DNA of 64,000 bases from Leptoclinus maculatus (GCA_032191485.1 JAVDOI010000010.1:9135123-9199122); one strand, 5' to 3'; counted from the first letter of the stretch, positions 38,271 through 49,340 are shown. Notes: generated by a model not told the origin, from the letters alone. Made by a program: numbers and translations.

Positions 38271-38530
38271 GTGCCACCATGAAGTTGACATTTGTAATAT
38301 TGAGTGAAGTGTCTTAACAACTGTTGGATTGTCATAAAACACCTTCAGAGCCATTAAGTTGTATTGGACAACATTTAATTGGTCCAATACAAACTGTATA
38401 CATGTGATGCTTTTTATGACCAAATATCTGCAAAATGAATCCACCTCAGCTGTACTTTGTGTTAAAGTGCTAATTAGCAAATGTTTGTGTGCTAAACTGA
38501 GATGATTGGTAAACATTATACCACATTAAA
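38271..38530 (-). repeat. Dispersed teleost repeat, family A, copy 2
   Basis: Reverse orientation relative to the copy at 15480. Its complement has the family phrases for GTTAGC...GCTAATTAGCACTTTAACAC, AAAGTACAGCTGAGG, TATTTGGTCATAAA and ATGTCAACTTCATGGTGGC. The ends are not defined. Confidence 0.6.
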
Positions 38531-39485
38531 CTAGTTTGCAAAACTACAGAATTTAGTTTATAATATAATGCCAATAGTATTACTTGCCAGCCCATAATCT
38601 TATCCCCCTCTCTAAAATGATTTGTTTCCCCTTCAACCTTCACTTTTATCATCTGACAAAGCACAGAAGTGTGAAAGGTTTCGCTCTGTACCATGACGCA
38701 ATCTCTCTTTATTCAGAGTATGCTCTTTCTTTGTCCCAGCACATTTTCCCTAAATATTCATATGTGCTTCGTGCAAAATGAGATGCAATATGTTGGTCAA
38801 TCTTATACTACAGTATTATAATTAACGTGGCAATGATTTACTGATGGTGGCACTACTAGTTCTTTTATTATTAAATGAGGACGTTGAGTAGAATTCATTT
38901 GGTTTCCCCTCTTTCACTGTTGATTTATTTTTCTAATAAAGGGCTCTGTTGGAACAATTATGATAAAGGTTTGCAGGGGATATTTGTCTTGTGACATCAC
39001 CACCATATTTGATATTTCCAAAGAGGCCCTCTTCAAATGCACAACTGATGCATGAACACATCCACTGGTCAGCAGTCACAATCCCAGTCAAGCTTCTGTG
39101 CGGCAGGGGAAGCGTGACGAGATTCACAGCTGTGCTTGATTCAGCTGCGGGATTAAAATGTATCTCTGCTGAATTGTGTTACATCGGCTCATAACTAAAT
39201 ATTTTTACACAGCGTGTAAGGGAACAAGAACAGGGTTTATTTATTTTTTTCAAACTAATTTATAAATTGATTTGATGAATACAGATTGTTCCAAAAGTGC
39301 TTTGGACCACAACGTTCTAAACCTTCTGCATGACTGTGCTTTGGCAGTGATTACAACCGTGGCTACAGGCCAAACGAGCCAGAGATCAACGTCACAAAGT
39401 TTTCTGTCCCTACTGCTTTGTGAAAAGCACAGCTTGCAGCCACGCCGGCAGCTCTGTGAGGCTGCAACGTAGGTAACAGCGGTGC

Positions 39486-39565
39486 TTTGAGCTCAATGCA
39501 AACATGCTCATAGTGACGATGCTAACATGCTGATGTTTAGCAGGTTAAAGTCAGGTTAATGCATC
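39486..39565 (+). repeat. Dispersed teleost repeat, family A, fragment
   Basis: TTTGAGCTCAATGCAAACATG, GACGATGCTAACATGCTGATG and TTTAGCAGGTTAAA match the start of the family A repeat. Only about 80 bases remain. Confidence 0.55.
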
Positions 39566-40326
39566 CTGTGTTAAGGAAGCTTCTGATAAACATTTCAGTG
39601 TATATTATATTCCAGTACTTTCTCATTGCAGTATATTAAAGTGAACCATCATTAGAGCTTATTCATTACGTTTGCTGTTGAAACCCCCAGAATCAAAGTA
39701 CCAGAGTTTTAGTTCAATGTATTTCCACTTTAAACTGAATGTTTTCACAGCCCCCTTTTTAGAAGTGGTGTTTGAAGTTGTATGACTTTGGAGCCCATTA
39801 AATCTATTCAAAAACAAGGGAATCTTAAAAAATGTATGCTGTCATGTTTTTTTCATCTGACAGCAACCCTATGAGAGAGAGGGAGAGACCACTTTGATGG
39901 ACATTTAGATTTAGAGGGATTTCGTAATGCAATAAAAATAGTATTTCATATTTCTTTCACAACGACATATCTCAGAAAACTAATCATTGCTCATTTCTTT
40001 TTCAGGCATGACTGAAGACTTGCAGCTGACGCTTTGTCATTTCAGCTATCTGCACTAAATTCGCAAAGACTACTTTCTGATTAAGGGTTTGATTATTTGA
40101 CGGGGTTCATTTGTATCCGTCGATATGTAGGATGGATCTGTATATTAATGACGCTGCGAGGGAACTTGAATGATCTTGCAGTCAGGAAAATCGACCTCTA
40201 GATTTAGATAAATCTTTGTTTTGCCATAAAACGCCGATGTGAAATTTTTCCGATTGTTTATCCCAGTTAATCACATTCTGAAAAAAATCAAATATGGTAA
40301 ATTTTTTCATCTGTGAATCCTTCTAA

Positions 40327-40375
40327 CTCCTCCTCCTCCTCCTCCTCCTCCTCCTCCTCCTCCTCCTCCTCCTCC
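40327..40375 (+). repeat. (CTC)n at exon 4 acceptor
   Basis: About 16 CTC units. With the following TTCTTCTCT they make an unbroken pyrimidine run at 40327-40384, four bases before the exon. It therefore forms the polypyrimidine tract of the exon 4 splice acceptor. Confidence 0.95.
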
Positions 40376-40388
40376 TTCTTCTCTACAG

Positions 40389-40496
40389 AAGAATATCAAA
40401 GTCCTGGCTCAGCACCGGCTGGTTCACTATGACCATCGCCCTGGAGCTGTGCGATAGGATCAATGTCTACGGCATGGTTGCCCCCGACTTCTGCAG
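40389..40496 (+). CDS. st6galnac5: st6galnac5 coding exon 4 (residues 213-249, sialylmotif S)
   Basis: 108 bases: one base completing R213, 35 codons and two bases of R249. The donor is GTGAGA. It reads R-R-I-S-K-S-W-L-S-T-G-W-F-T-M-T-I-A-L-E-L-C-D-R-I-N-V-Y-G-M-V-A-P-D-F-C-R. This is sialylmotif S, which contacts donor and acceptor; C234 is the expected disulphide partner of C84. The T-M-T-I-A-L-E-L-C-D-R-I-N-V-Y-G-M-V run is what I recall for ST6GALNAC5 and differs from ST6GALNAC6 and ST6GALNAC3. A244 stands where I recall proline in the mammalian enzyme. No ATG-led frame covers this exon; it was found by its motif and confirmed by splice phase on both sides. Confidence 0.97.
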
Positions 40497-43026
40497 GTGA
40501 GACAGTGGAGCTGCATGTAAAAACATCATCATCAGCTCACCAACAAGCACCATCACTAAGAGTAGTTCACGCAGTCGCATCGAGGTTATAGAAATTCTTA
40601 GCAGCATATCCACCTGATGAGAAAGATTTCAATTGTAAATATATTCAGGCAACTTTATAACTACAATGCGAGTGTGGCTAGATATGTTTTTGAGATGCTT
40701 AAATTGCCTGAATATCAGTTTAAAAAGTCAAAACACAGACGAGCATTACAAGTATTGAAACTGATTTTTTTTTTTTACATTTGTGTGCATTTGAGATACG
40801 AGAGGGAGAAAAAAGCTTCGGTCTCGCTCTGCTCCATTTTTCTGGCCACCACAAATATCATTACACAGTATGTCAAGAGTGAGAAATGGCTTTGTCGCCC
40901 CATATTTAAGGTTTTCTCTAAGGTCTGTATCTGTAGAAAGGCTTCCTTCTTTTAAAGGAGATTCACTTGGTCTAAGTCCCTGCTACACTACTTAAGCTTG
41001 TGGCAATCAAGCAGTCTCCCTTTGTTGACCCTGGCTTTACTTTGGTTATATTTGTTTTGTTTGTCACACCATATAGTATTCCCACAGCCCTGTTTTTTCT
41101 GGTCATTCATCCTCCGCAGGCAAAGAGTCGAAAAACAACATCTAACAATTGACCAAAACACAAAGTGGATTGATTATCGGTTGCTGAGGGCTGCAGTTGT
41201 ATTCCCCCAAAAAATTTCAGGCAAAGGATTTCCTGGATGAATTTGAGATAAGACGAGCCTTGTTGCCTTGTTGTTGTAATGTTAATGAACCATAATATCA
41301 TAATAACCATAATATCAATGTTGTCTCTCAGTGTATCTCATATGTCAAACTTTACATGAGCTTAAAGAAAACATTTGAACCAGAATCTGATGACAGTTGG
41401 TAAAAACTGTTTTGTCACTTTCGATAAAACCAAACCACCGAAAAACCTGACAAAGCAAATTATGAGTTTTTAGGTGTTAAAATCTTTTTAGTAATACCTA
41501 AAATGTGTTTTTATCTTCAATGGCTGCTTATATAGTTGCTCAAAAAATAAATGTTACAGAGAAATACTTTAAACCAAGTTTTTACTTCTCAGCCTAAGAA
41601 GTAGATTTGTCTTAACCCCTCGAGGAGCATTTAATCCTTCTGTTATTGCAAAATATCTGCTAGCGGCCATGTTGAGTATTTGGCAGAAAGAAATGGGATA
41701 TTGTTTTTTTTGCGGTGTTCACTGTCCATAAATCTCAGAACAGGTTATTTCCTTCTATGTTCACTGAGCAGTTCTACAACACCATGACCATGTAGCAGAT
41801 ACAAAGCTGGTTCTGAAACCGTCTCTCGTTGGCAGAGTTTAATGGTTTGAAATTACAGCACGCATCTCATTTGTCTCAACCAACGCTTTAATTGGGTGAT
41901 TATACGGACAAGGAACAAATCTTATTAGATTTCTCAATAAAAAAAAGAACAAACTGTTAAATACTATGTATATTTTTGTTCCTGGTTCTGATTGATTAAA
42001 TACTTATTTTCTATTTGGGGGTTTAGTCACAAATTCGATCATGATGATAATGAGGGAAATGCGGCTTCATTTCTTTGAACAAATGGTCGACTTAAGTAAT
42101 AAAAGAATTAAAAGACGTACGTGAAAAAAAGTCTTCATCAGATCTTCAATTTCCTCAAGAAGTCATATTATGTAGTATGTCATTAAAAAAGTCATAGTAT
42201 ATTTTATAATATGGTCAATTATTATTCATAAAAAATGTAAAGGAAAAAAGCCGTCAGTACGTCATTAAAGGTGTCCAAAAAAAGTCTTCGTATAGTATGT
42301 TATAAAATGTCAAGCATATGTCATAAATGTCATTGTATATACATCATAAATGTGTCATAAAAATAGTTGTAGTACAGTATGCCATAAAAAGGTTATGTTA
42401 TAGTATGTCATGATTTAGCGCGTCACAAAACTTGTCATAGCAAGGTATGTCTCAAAAAATAAATAAGCGTAGTATGTCATAAAAATAACATCAAATACAA
42501 AATATATACATCATTTATTTACTTTAAAGTATGTCAAAAAAGGTCATATGCCATAAAAAGTATGACAGAGAAACTTGAATGGTAAAGAATGTGTCATAAA
42601 AAGGTCATCGTACAATATGCAACAAGAAACTATCGCAGAAATGTCGTATTATATTAAAAGTAATTGGATAGTTTGTCATAAAGAAGTGTGCCAAAAAAAT
42701 GTCAGAAAAAGCATAATAGAACACAGAAAAAGCCATACATGCCATCATGATGACTAAGACGTACACGATTTGATGATGTATGTTGGATAATTCATACTTA
42801 AACTTTTCTCTTTTTCATTCAGTGTTGACCTACAGGTGGCATTTATTTAAATGGGCTGAATTTGGAATGCGTAATCCATGCAAAGACAAACAAATGAATG
42901 CAAACACTCCCTCTTTCTTTCTCCCTCCGAAGTGAAAAACACTTTGTGGTGCCACATGAAACTCCAGTGACTCATTAAAGCATTTTTAAATGTCAACTTG
43001 TCCCTCTTCTCTCACTAACGCTGCAG
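40497..43026 (+). other. st6galnac5 intron 4
   Basis: 2530 bases, GTGAGA to CTGCAG, splitting an arginine codon (AG|G). The main content is the degenerate GTCATAAAA minisatellite at about 42120-42720. No gene was recognised. Confidence 0.85.
42120..42720 (+). repeat. Degenerate 'AGTATGTCATAAAAA' minisatellite
   Basis: More than fifteen diverged units built on AGTATGTCATAAAAAGGTCAT, of about 20-25 bases and irregular spacing. Similar arrays are known to me from other fish introns. It is AT-rich and noncoding. Confidence 0.8.
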
Positions 43027-43285
43027 GGAGCCTCAGCACCACTCCGTCCCTTACCACTACTACGAGCCCCGTGGTCCAGATGAATGCGTCATGTACATTT
43101 CTCACGAGCGTGGGCGGCGGGGCAGCCACCACCGCTTCATCACGGAGAAACGGGTCTTCGCCAACTGGGCGCGGACTTTTGACATCCACTTCTACCAGCC
43201 GGACTGGAGTCCCCCGCCTCTCCCAGCTAACCGGACGCTAGAGGGGACGGTCACCGCGACGCCCCCGGTACCCCAGAAGACGTGA
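43027..43285 (+). CDS. st6galnac5: st6galnac5 coding exon 5 (residues 249-334 and stop)
   Basis: One base completing R249, 85 codons and TGA at 43283-43285. It begins R-E-P-Q-H-H-S-V-P-Y-H-Y-Y-E-P, containing motif III (HYYE, 259-262), then G-P-D-E-C and S-H-E-R-G-R-R-G-S-H-H-R-F-I-T-E-K with motif VS (H284 and E289); H284 is the likely catalytic base. F-A-N-W-A-R-T-F-D-I-H-F follows, as in ST6GALNAC5. The C-terminal 25 residues are proline- and threonine-rich, include the sequon N317-R-T and look unlike the mammalian tail I recall, so the extreme C-terminus is divergent. The codons are GC-rich. Confidence 0.96.
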
Positions 43286-43636
43286 CCTGCGTTGGGGGGG
43301 TGAAGAAGATACTTTAGAGATTCATCTAAGAAAGGACTGAGGATTGGGAATATTTGTATAGAGGGGCTACTGGACCCTTAACAAGAGAGGATACAAAAAA
43401 AATAGCTACCACAGAAGAAGAAGACTGAGTCTTGTTCATCCTGCTGGAACATTTGTTATGAACATTTCTCCAGCTCCACCACTGCATCTCCAGCAGTGTG
43501 TTCCGTTCACTGCGGTGAGACAGTTCAAAGTTGTACAACTTTGTTAAGTTTATACAAGGAGGCAACATCATAACACTCCACTCTCAATGCATGCAGTGTC
43601 TTACTGTGGATCCTCTTTGTGTGTGTGAGTGTGTAG

Positions 43637-43638
<2 letters not shown>

Positions 43639-43695
<57 letters not shown>
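43639..43695 (+). repeat. (GT)n microsatellite in 3' UTR
   Basis: Fifty-seven bases of GT, about 350 bases after the stop codon and probably transcribed. Confidence 0.97.
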
Positions 43696-43699
<4 letters not shown>

Positions 43700-44525
43700 A
43701 TGTTTACCTGAGGGATCGCAGAGGGTACAAACTTGAGTTTGGGCTCTCCACAAAGCCTCTGTTGGATGAAGGATCGATGCAGGATTCACTGCTTATACAG
43801 TTCACTGACAGAAAAATAGCATTACAATGCCTGTAATCTAACGATGTAGTGCTGGAGACAGTGTAAACTGAATACCAATAGTGTAGTTGAATTTGAAATG
43901 TGAATCATCGCTGGTGAGATTCATATTCATCTGCGGTTTTCAAAGATTGAGAAGATCAAGTTGGATGAGATTCTTTACTGAGACTCCTGTGTCGTGCAAC
44001 AAAGGCTCAAACTCCTAAAAAAGCAGGAATAAATCTCAGTCCTGACACATTTTTTACCACCTTTCAGGTGTGTGCATTGTAAACTCACACAAGTCAAACC
44101 TTTACAATGCAGCGCCTCTTGACTGAGTGACACGCGTGTCACATTGATTGGATGGTACGTATGTATCATAAGGCTTTGTCGGCTCCCGTCGCCACTTAAT
44201 TGCGCGATTTATTTAGCTACAAGCCGGATTTCCATGTAAATGCACAGCCTTGTCACACAAGACAAGTGGGAGATTAAAATCGAGAGCAGGGATGCAGCAG
44301 CCCCATCCATCCCACTATCCAGTATTTATCTGCTGCCTAGCAGGAGAATTACACCGTTTTTTTGTTAAACTGTGTATGTGATCTGTCAGTCTACACTCTC
44401 GCTCTCCTTACTGTGTTTTATGTGCACTCTCCTCTCATTTGATGGAGTATATACTGCTTGTAGACTGCCCCTTCCTCTATTTGTGATCCTCTAATCCCCC
44501 CCCCCACCCCACCCTTCTCTCCATG

Positions 44526-44531
44526 AATAAA
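44526..44531 (+). terminator. Polyadenylation signal AATAAA (st6galnac5)
   Basis: Canonical hexamer with a GT-rich downstream element 25-40 bases later. A second hexamer at 44028-44033 could give a shorter transcript. Confidence 0.5.
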
Positions 44532-44942
44532 AAGCAGGTGTCAGTCTGGAGAAAGACGTGTGGTTATCTTAATGATTGATCCCGGTGCTAACTCCCTATT
44601 GATTTTGCCCTCATCGCTGTAATGTGAGTAATGAGAGGAGGGATGCTGTGGGTCAGAGACGTAGGTGTCTCACACCACGAGAACGTGTTTCATATCACGT
44701 TTCCCTGGCAGAGACGAGGAAGCGATTGCTACTCGTATACATCACAAACAGCTGCAGGAGTAGTGCCCCGAGAGTCCTGCTGCTGACTTAGTGCTGGAGC
44801 CGAGGCCAAGAAATGCGTTTTGTTTTGTTTTCCAGAGACTCGTCTGTGAATGGCTCTGCACAGCGGTCTGTATTAGCACAGAGATGAGCACTTGAATATT
44901 TTAGTTGTTTGCCTAATTGACTTGAGTCATAGTATGTCGTTC

Positions 44943-45100
44943 TGCAGCTACCGGCTATTTTCATTTTAGATTAATTGTTTAGTCTGTAAAATGTGAGAAA
45001 ATAGTCGAGGTGATATTTTCAGATTGTTTTGATATTCAATAGGCGGTGTTATAAAACTGACTAGTAAAATGACGAATCATTTCGGGCATTGCTGTTAATC
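44943..45100 (+). mobile_element. Dispersed repeat family B, partial copy
   Basis: GCAGCTACCGGCTATTTTC, ATTAATTGTTTAGTCTGTAA and AATGTGAGAAAATAG match the left part of the family B copy at 32701. The remainder has diverged. Confidence 0.5.
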
Positions 45101-46004
45101 TGTTATCTTTTTCGAAATGTATCATTCCAACTCAATAAAATACTTTTTATCAGTACTCCTGCATTCAGCAGTTTCTATGTAACAATAACATGGTAAAAAT
45201 GTGTGTGTAGTGCCCCCCCCCCCCCCACAGACATGAAGATGAAACATGGTTTTGTGGAGGATGTGAGGCCAGTGACTCACCTTCACCCTCCACTGACAGC
45301 AGCCGCCATTTTTACTTTTCAATCTGGTTCTTCCCGTCTGGTTGTGACATCGGGCTGTGTCACACTGAAATAATAATGAAAGACAGGCGGCGGCGTTACA
45401 AGGCCCTTCCTCCCCAGAGCTACAATAGATCCCCGACTGTCTTCGTGACTGAGTGTTTTTGAAGATAGTACTGCTACAAGAGCGGAAGGTAAAGTAATTA
45501 CAGTAGATCAAGGTAATATCAGATCATGAAGGGAAAGCCAAGTATTCCTCAGAGGGTCATGAACACTTTTATTAGGCAGTTGAGCCAGATCAATAAAATG
45601 TACTTGATAGGCATTTAGGAGGATTGACAGCTCATAAAGTATAATATCAAAAACTATGAACAGGGCTGAAAAATAACAATGTGTTTCTCTTTATCCTCTT
45701 TCAATATACACATAAATACTACCAGTTATCACAACACTGGGTCTGGAACTATTATTTTCATATCAGTTTTTTTATTTGTATTAATTGATAAACAGTTTTG
45801 TCTGCAACATGGTTTCTGCAGGATTACCAAGTTAAATAAGACTATGTAATGTAACGCCTGTTTAACAGTCGGCCATGTCCTAGAATTATTTTTTATATTG
45901 TCTTTTTCTGTACATGCCAGCAGTATAAAACATAATTTACAATTATATCATTAATTACATCTATGTGACCTGATACCGATGGTGCCGACTGAAGCTGAGG
46001 ACGA

Positions 46005-46085
46005 TAACCTGATGAAATGCCTCTCCCAAGTGTCCCACAGCCCAATGTGACATCATGTCTGGTTTTGTCCAATCAACAGTGTAAA
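46005..46085 (+). mobile_element. Dispersed repeat family B, short fragment
   Basis: CCCACAGCCCAATGTGACATC followed by TGGTTTTGTCCAATCAACAGT resembles the middle of family B. A weak left part may lie near 45735-45810. Confidence 0.35.
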
Positions 46086-46275
46086 AAAAAAAAAACGTCC
46101 CAATTTAGGAAAAACATGAGTTAATCATCAAAATTGCTAAAATGTTACAACAGAATGATAATTTGTGATGGCACCACATGATACACAACTTTCTATTCCT
46201 AGAAACTAATTGTACTAGCTTTTTCAGAAGCTTTCATTTAAATGTTCTCACTTGTCACGCAGATGGCTGCATGTG

Positions 46276-46340
46276 ATGACAGGTGTATGACAGGTGTATG
46301 ACAGGTGTGTATGACAGGTGTATGACAGGTGTGTATGACG
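46276..46340 (+). repeat. ATGACAGGTGT minisatellite
   Basis: Five tandem units, three of 11 bases and two of 13 (the longer ones end GTGTGT), then a partial unit. The near-identity of the units suggests recent expansion. Confidence 0.9.
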
Positions 46341-48571
46341 ACCATGAGATGTGGCTGAAAGCTCCGGGAAAAAAAACCTGAGTTAAGATGTTTATGCCAT
46401 GCAACGTTAATACATTAAACTAAATAAATTCACAAAACAATCTGACCTCAAGGTTTTCTAAACACTTTAAAGACTTTAAAAAACAATCGACTGTCTACTG
46501 TTTTCAACATACGAAACCATTCATATGCTTAGAACACAGTGTTTGTCTCAGTTGAATCTTCTTTGGTTTATTAGTTTATACTTTGTGTAAAATTGACTTT
46601 GTATGAATGAATAAAACATTGAAATTATGCAACCAGGAACAGAGACATGAAGCCGTTTGTATTTAAGGGCTTTCTGTCTTAGCGACCATCATTAAAATGT
46701 GACCCTCGCTCATCTTTTTGAAATTATTTTTAGAAAAAGCCACATCTAAATTCAACACTACATTAAACAAGCGCTGCCGAGCATGATTTATGCCAGTTAT
46801 TGTTGCAGATGAGAATGAAAATCTGTGACTGAAATTACTTACACTATTCCTGGCAATGATTGACATCACAAAGGCTCACCGACATGCAAGCAGGAACTTC
46901 AGAGTTTCCATGGAAATTGGACATGTCGGGCGCACACACCGTCTCTAAACAGCATGTGTGTGTGTGTTTGTATCATTAAATTTAGCAGGCTGTCACATGG
47001 GACTAATGTCGACGTTGTTCTACTTCAAAGTCAACAAGCGTGTGCGTGCTCACCGGTGAATACCGACGCCGCTCCGTCGTTTGAACAACCTGTGTGACAC
47101 ATTCAGAGCATCCTGCCCGACTCTTCGACAGGAAATCTCTCTCTCTGCCTCTTTGGAGATGGCTGCTCTATTATTGTCCTGTCACTGGGTCTTCTCCCCA
47201 CCAAGTCAGGTGTGAAGGAAAACAGACACGGATCTCGATTAGCATATAGGGGGAAACCATATTGACAGAGGAGACGGGAGAGTGTATTAAATTCCGTCTG
47301 CGTAAGAACGAGGAGGCGCAGAGGAGATGGAGTCAATTTTGAAGTGGGTTTAAAAACAAACAAATCCATCTGAGATAGGTTGGCTCTAATTTTGATTGCA
47401 TCTGCCGTCAGCCTGCTATTCACGGATTGTATGTTGAGCCTTGGATCCCATGGCTGCTCTGTCTTTTGAAATAAAAGACTGGACACATTTTTAAAAGCCT
47501 CTCTGGAGTGTTTGAAATGTTTCCAGTAAGAAAACAAAAGAGCAGGTGTGTAAGTCAGCTCAATCGGTACCGATTTCAAGGATGCGTTTGTGGTATAAAA
47601 TAAGCTTAGGCTGAGCTCTGCAAGGCATACCTTCAAGGGTTGGCATCAGTAAAAGCAGATCTTGTGTTTTTATACAGTATTAGAATAATTAAGAAAGAAA
47701 AAACGACAAATCCATCTTTGAGTCAGTGTTTCAACTTTAATCAGGGTATCAAAATCCTTCGATTGAAGCAATAAAATGATCTCGCTCTCTCTGAAAGGAA
47801 ATAGGAAGAAGAAATAAGCGTTGCATAAATAATGCGACAGAAAAGGTACTTTGGGCAGCTGAGGCAGCAGCTGCATTCCGATACATATGGTTTCATTTCC
47901 AACTCCATCTATTTTCCACTTCAGCCGCGAGGGACAGTGGGCGGGTCCTCACGCCAAGAAGCAATGACAAACTACCTCAGGTTCAATCCATATGCTTGGA
48001 GCATCAGTCACCCCCCCCCCCCCCAAACGATGAGTCTAATGCAGAGTGGTTACACATGCAGGGAAAGGTAGAGGGGGAGTAAAAAAAAAAAGGAGGAAAA
48101 CACGTCCCAGCACAGAGGAGATTCATTTGGGACGGCTGGCGGCTTACTAGGTTATCACTCACTTAACGCTGCTGTAGCGCGAGACGTGGAATGGCCGGGG
48201 AAATAGCTGTCCATCACCCAGAATACAATCAGCGGAGTGCACGGCTGGGGAGCTAATGGATGTTTCCACAGGGAGGGCAATTTGGTGAATGGGAAAGTGG
48301 ATGGGTCCATCATGCGAGATGGGATTATGTGCGATTGTTATCCTTCACAAGCGTGATATGACAGTCAAGGGGTGTAATGTATATGGACAAGGGAGACATT
48401 AAATAGTAATCTCTTCACAGCCCACTCACAGTCCCACACTTTCCTTTTTCTGACCGAGCAGACGTTCTGAGTAGCACTTAAACAAAAAGGGCTTCTGCTG
48501 CTGATTTATGCAGAGTAGCACGCTCTCAGAAAGAAATTAAATTCTTATCTGCAGACTAAATTCAGTGCATT

Positions 48572-48935
48572 TTTATTTTTTACCAAATCAAATCAATTAT
48601 GGAATGGCTTGAAAAAAACAGAACTTTTGACACAAATATAAATAATTATTTGAAGTCCTTGTCAAAAAGACTACACAACACAGTTTAAAGCCAAACTGCT
48701 AGTGGTAACAAAAATGTACAATTTCATCAGCATAGAGCAGTCATCCAAAACCAAAATAAAAAAGGCACCAATTGCATCACACAGTTCCTGGCCAAGCAGT
48801 TGTGGTGCCATACATCTTCCTTTCCATTTTCAGGAAAAGAAGCCCGTCGGGGAAAGCGCACCTCTAATATGCCTGCAGTAAACGCTCCAGATCTGCAGCC
48901 GTCCTCAGATATCCAGCGGCGTAAACGCTGTGGCC
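48572..48935 (-). other. Probable 3' UTR of pigk
   Basis: It follows the pigk stop codon on the - strand. A complementary AATAAA (TTTATT on the + strand) at 48572-48577 would give a 3' UTR of about 350-380 bases. No other - strand hexamer between it and the stop looked better. Confidence 0.5.
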
Positions 48936-49052
48936 TCAGAAGATGTGTTTGAGGTGCTTCATGCCGTACGTCTTGAAAAACACCAGGAGGATTAGAGTCC
49001 ACAGGCCCAGGATGAAGCCATCAGGAGGATGCCAGTCTCTCTGCTTTGGTTT
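48936..49052 (-). CDS. pigk: pigk last coding exon (C-terminal 38 residues and stop)
   Basis: PIGK (GPI8) is the catalytic cysteine-protease-like subunit of the GPI transamidase in the ER membrane; it cleaves the C-terminal signal of proproteins and attaches the GPI anchor. Read on the - strand after acceptor CCCCTCAG, this exon gives K-P-K-Q-R-D-W-H-P-P-D-G-F-I-L-G-L-W-T-L-I-L-L-V-F-F-K-T-Y-G-M-K-H-L-K-H-I-F and TGA (48936-48938). This is the D-W-H-P-P linker, single transmembrane helix and short cytosolic tail of the human protein as I remember it, with only conservative changes. The catalytic domain is outside the window. The acceptor pyrimidine tract is mostly C because of a G-run on the + strand (about 49065-49076). 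The exon converges on st6galnac5, as in mammals. Confidence 0.94.
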   Translation of the reverse strand, partial: KPKQRDWHPPDGFILGLWTLILLVFFKTYGMKHLKHIF

Positions 49053-49065
49053 CTGAGGGGAGAAG

Positions 49066-49139
49066 GGGGGGGGGGGTGAGGCAAGGTGGGGATGATGCAG
49101 GAGAAAAGCGAGGGAAAGCAGGGGGGGGGGGAGGGGGGG
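49066..49139 (+). repeat. G-run cluster next to pigk acceptor
   Basis: Runs of about 12, 10 and 7 G within 75 bases. They satisfy a G-quadruplex pattern on the + strand and supply the C-rich pyrimidine tract on the pigk strand. Confidence 0.8.
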
Positions 49140-49265
49140 AGATTGCAGGTTAGCAGTAGTACATTTCTTCAGTTGAGGCCACTGCTGATTGTTCCGTCAG
49201 TCACACAGGCAGGCGCCGAATCAAAAATGCACTCGCTTTATCTCTTCACACACTATCTGCTGTCT

Positions 49266-49267
<2 letters not shown>

Positions 49268-49340
<73 letters not shown>
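49268..49340 (+). repeat. (CA)n microsatellite
   Basis: Seventy-three bases of uninterrupted CA in the pigk intron. Confidence 0.98.

Larger units (their letters stand above)
34373..40388 (+). other. st6galnac5 intron 3
   Basis: 6016 bases, donor GTGAGG, acceptor CTCTACAG, interrupting an arginine codon (AG|A). It contains a long (CA)n, a (GT)n with GC interruptions, a repeat-free possibly conserved block (35210-35475), a pair of similar short segments (37427 and 37725) and two pieces of dispersed repeat family A. No gene was recognised. Confidence 0.85.
43286..44560 (+). other. Probable 3' UTR of st6galnac5
   Basis: The region follows the stop codon without coding potential. It contains a (GT)n (43639-43695) and two AATAAA signals. 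The first is at 44028-44033. The second, at 44526-44531, is followed by a GT-rich stretch (GACGTGTGGTTATCTT), which makes cleavage near 44545-44560 the better guess. Confidence 0.5.
44560..48571. other. Intergenic region between convergent genes
   Basis: About 4 kb between the two predicted 3' ends. It holds fragments of repeat family B (44943, 46005), a short GACAGGTGT minisatellite, poly-C runs, an antisense open frame of 177 codons (47103-47636) without recognisable homology, and a repeat-free block (48120-48420). No RNA gene was recognised. Confidence 0.6.

Noticed and set aside
45122..45511. 129-codon antisense frame
   Set aside because: Contains a poly-glycine run from a C homopolymer and no known motif.
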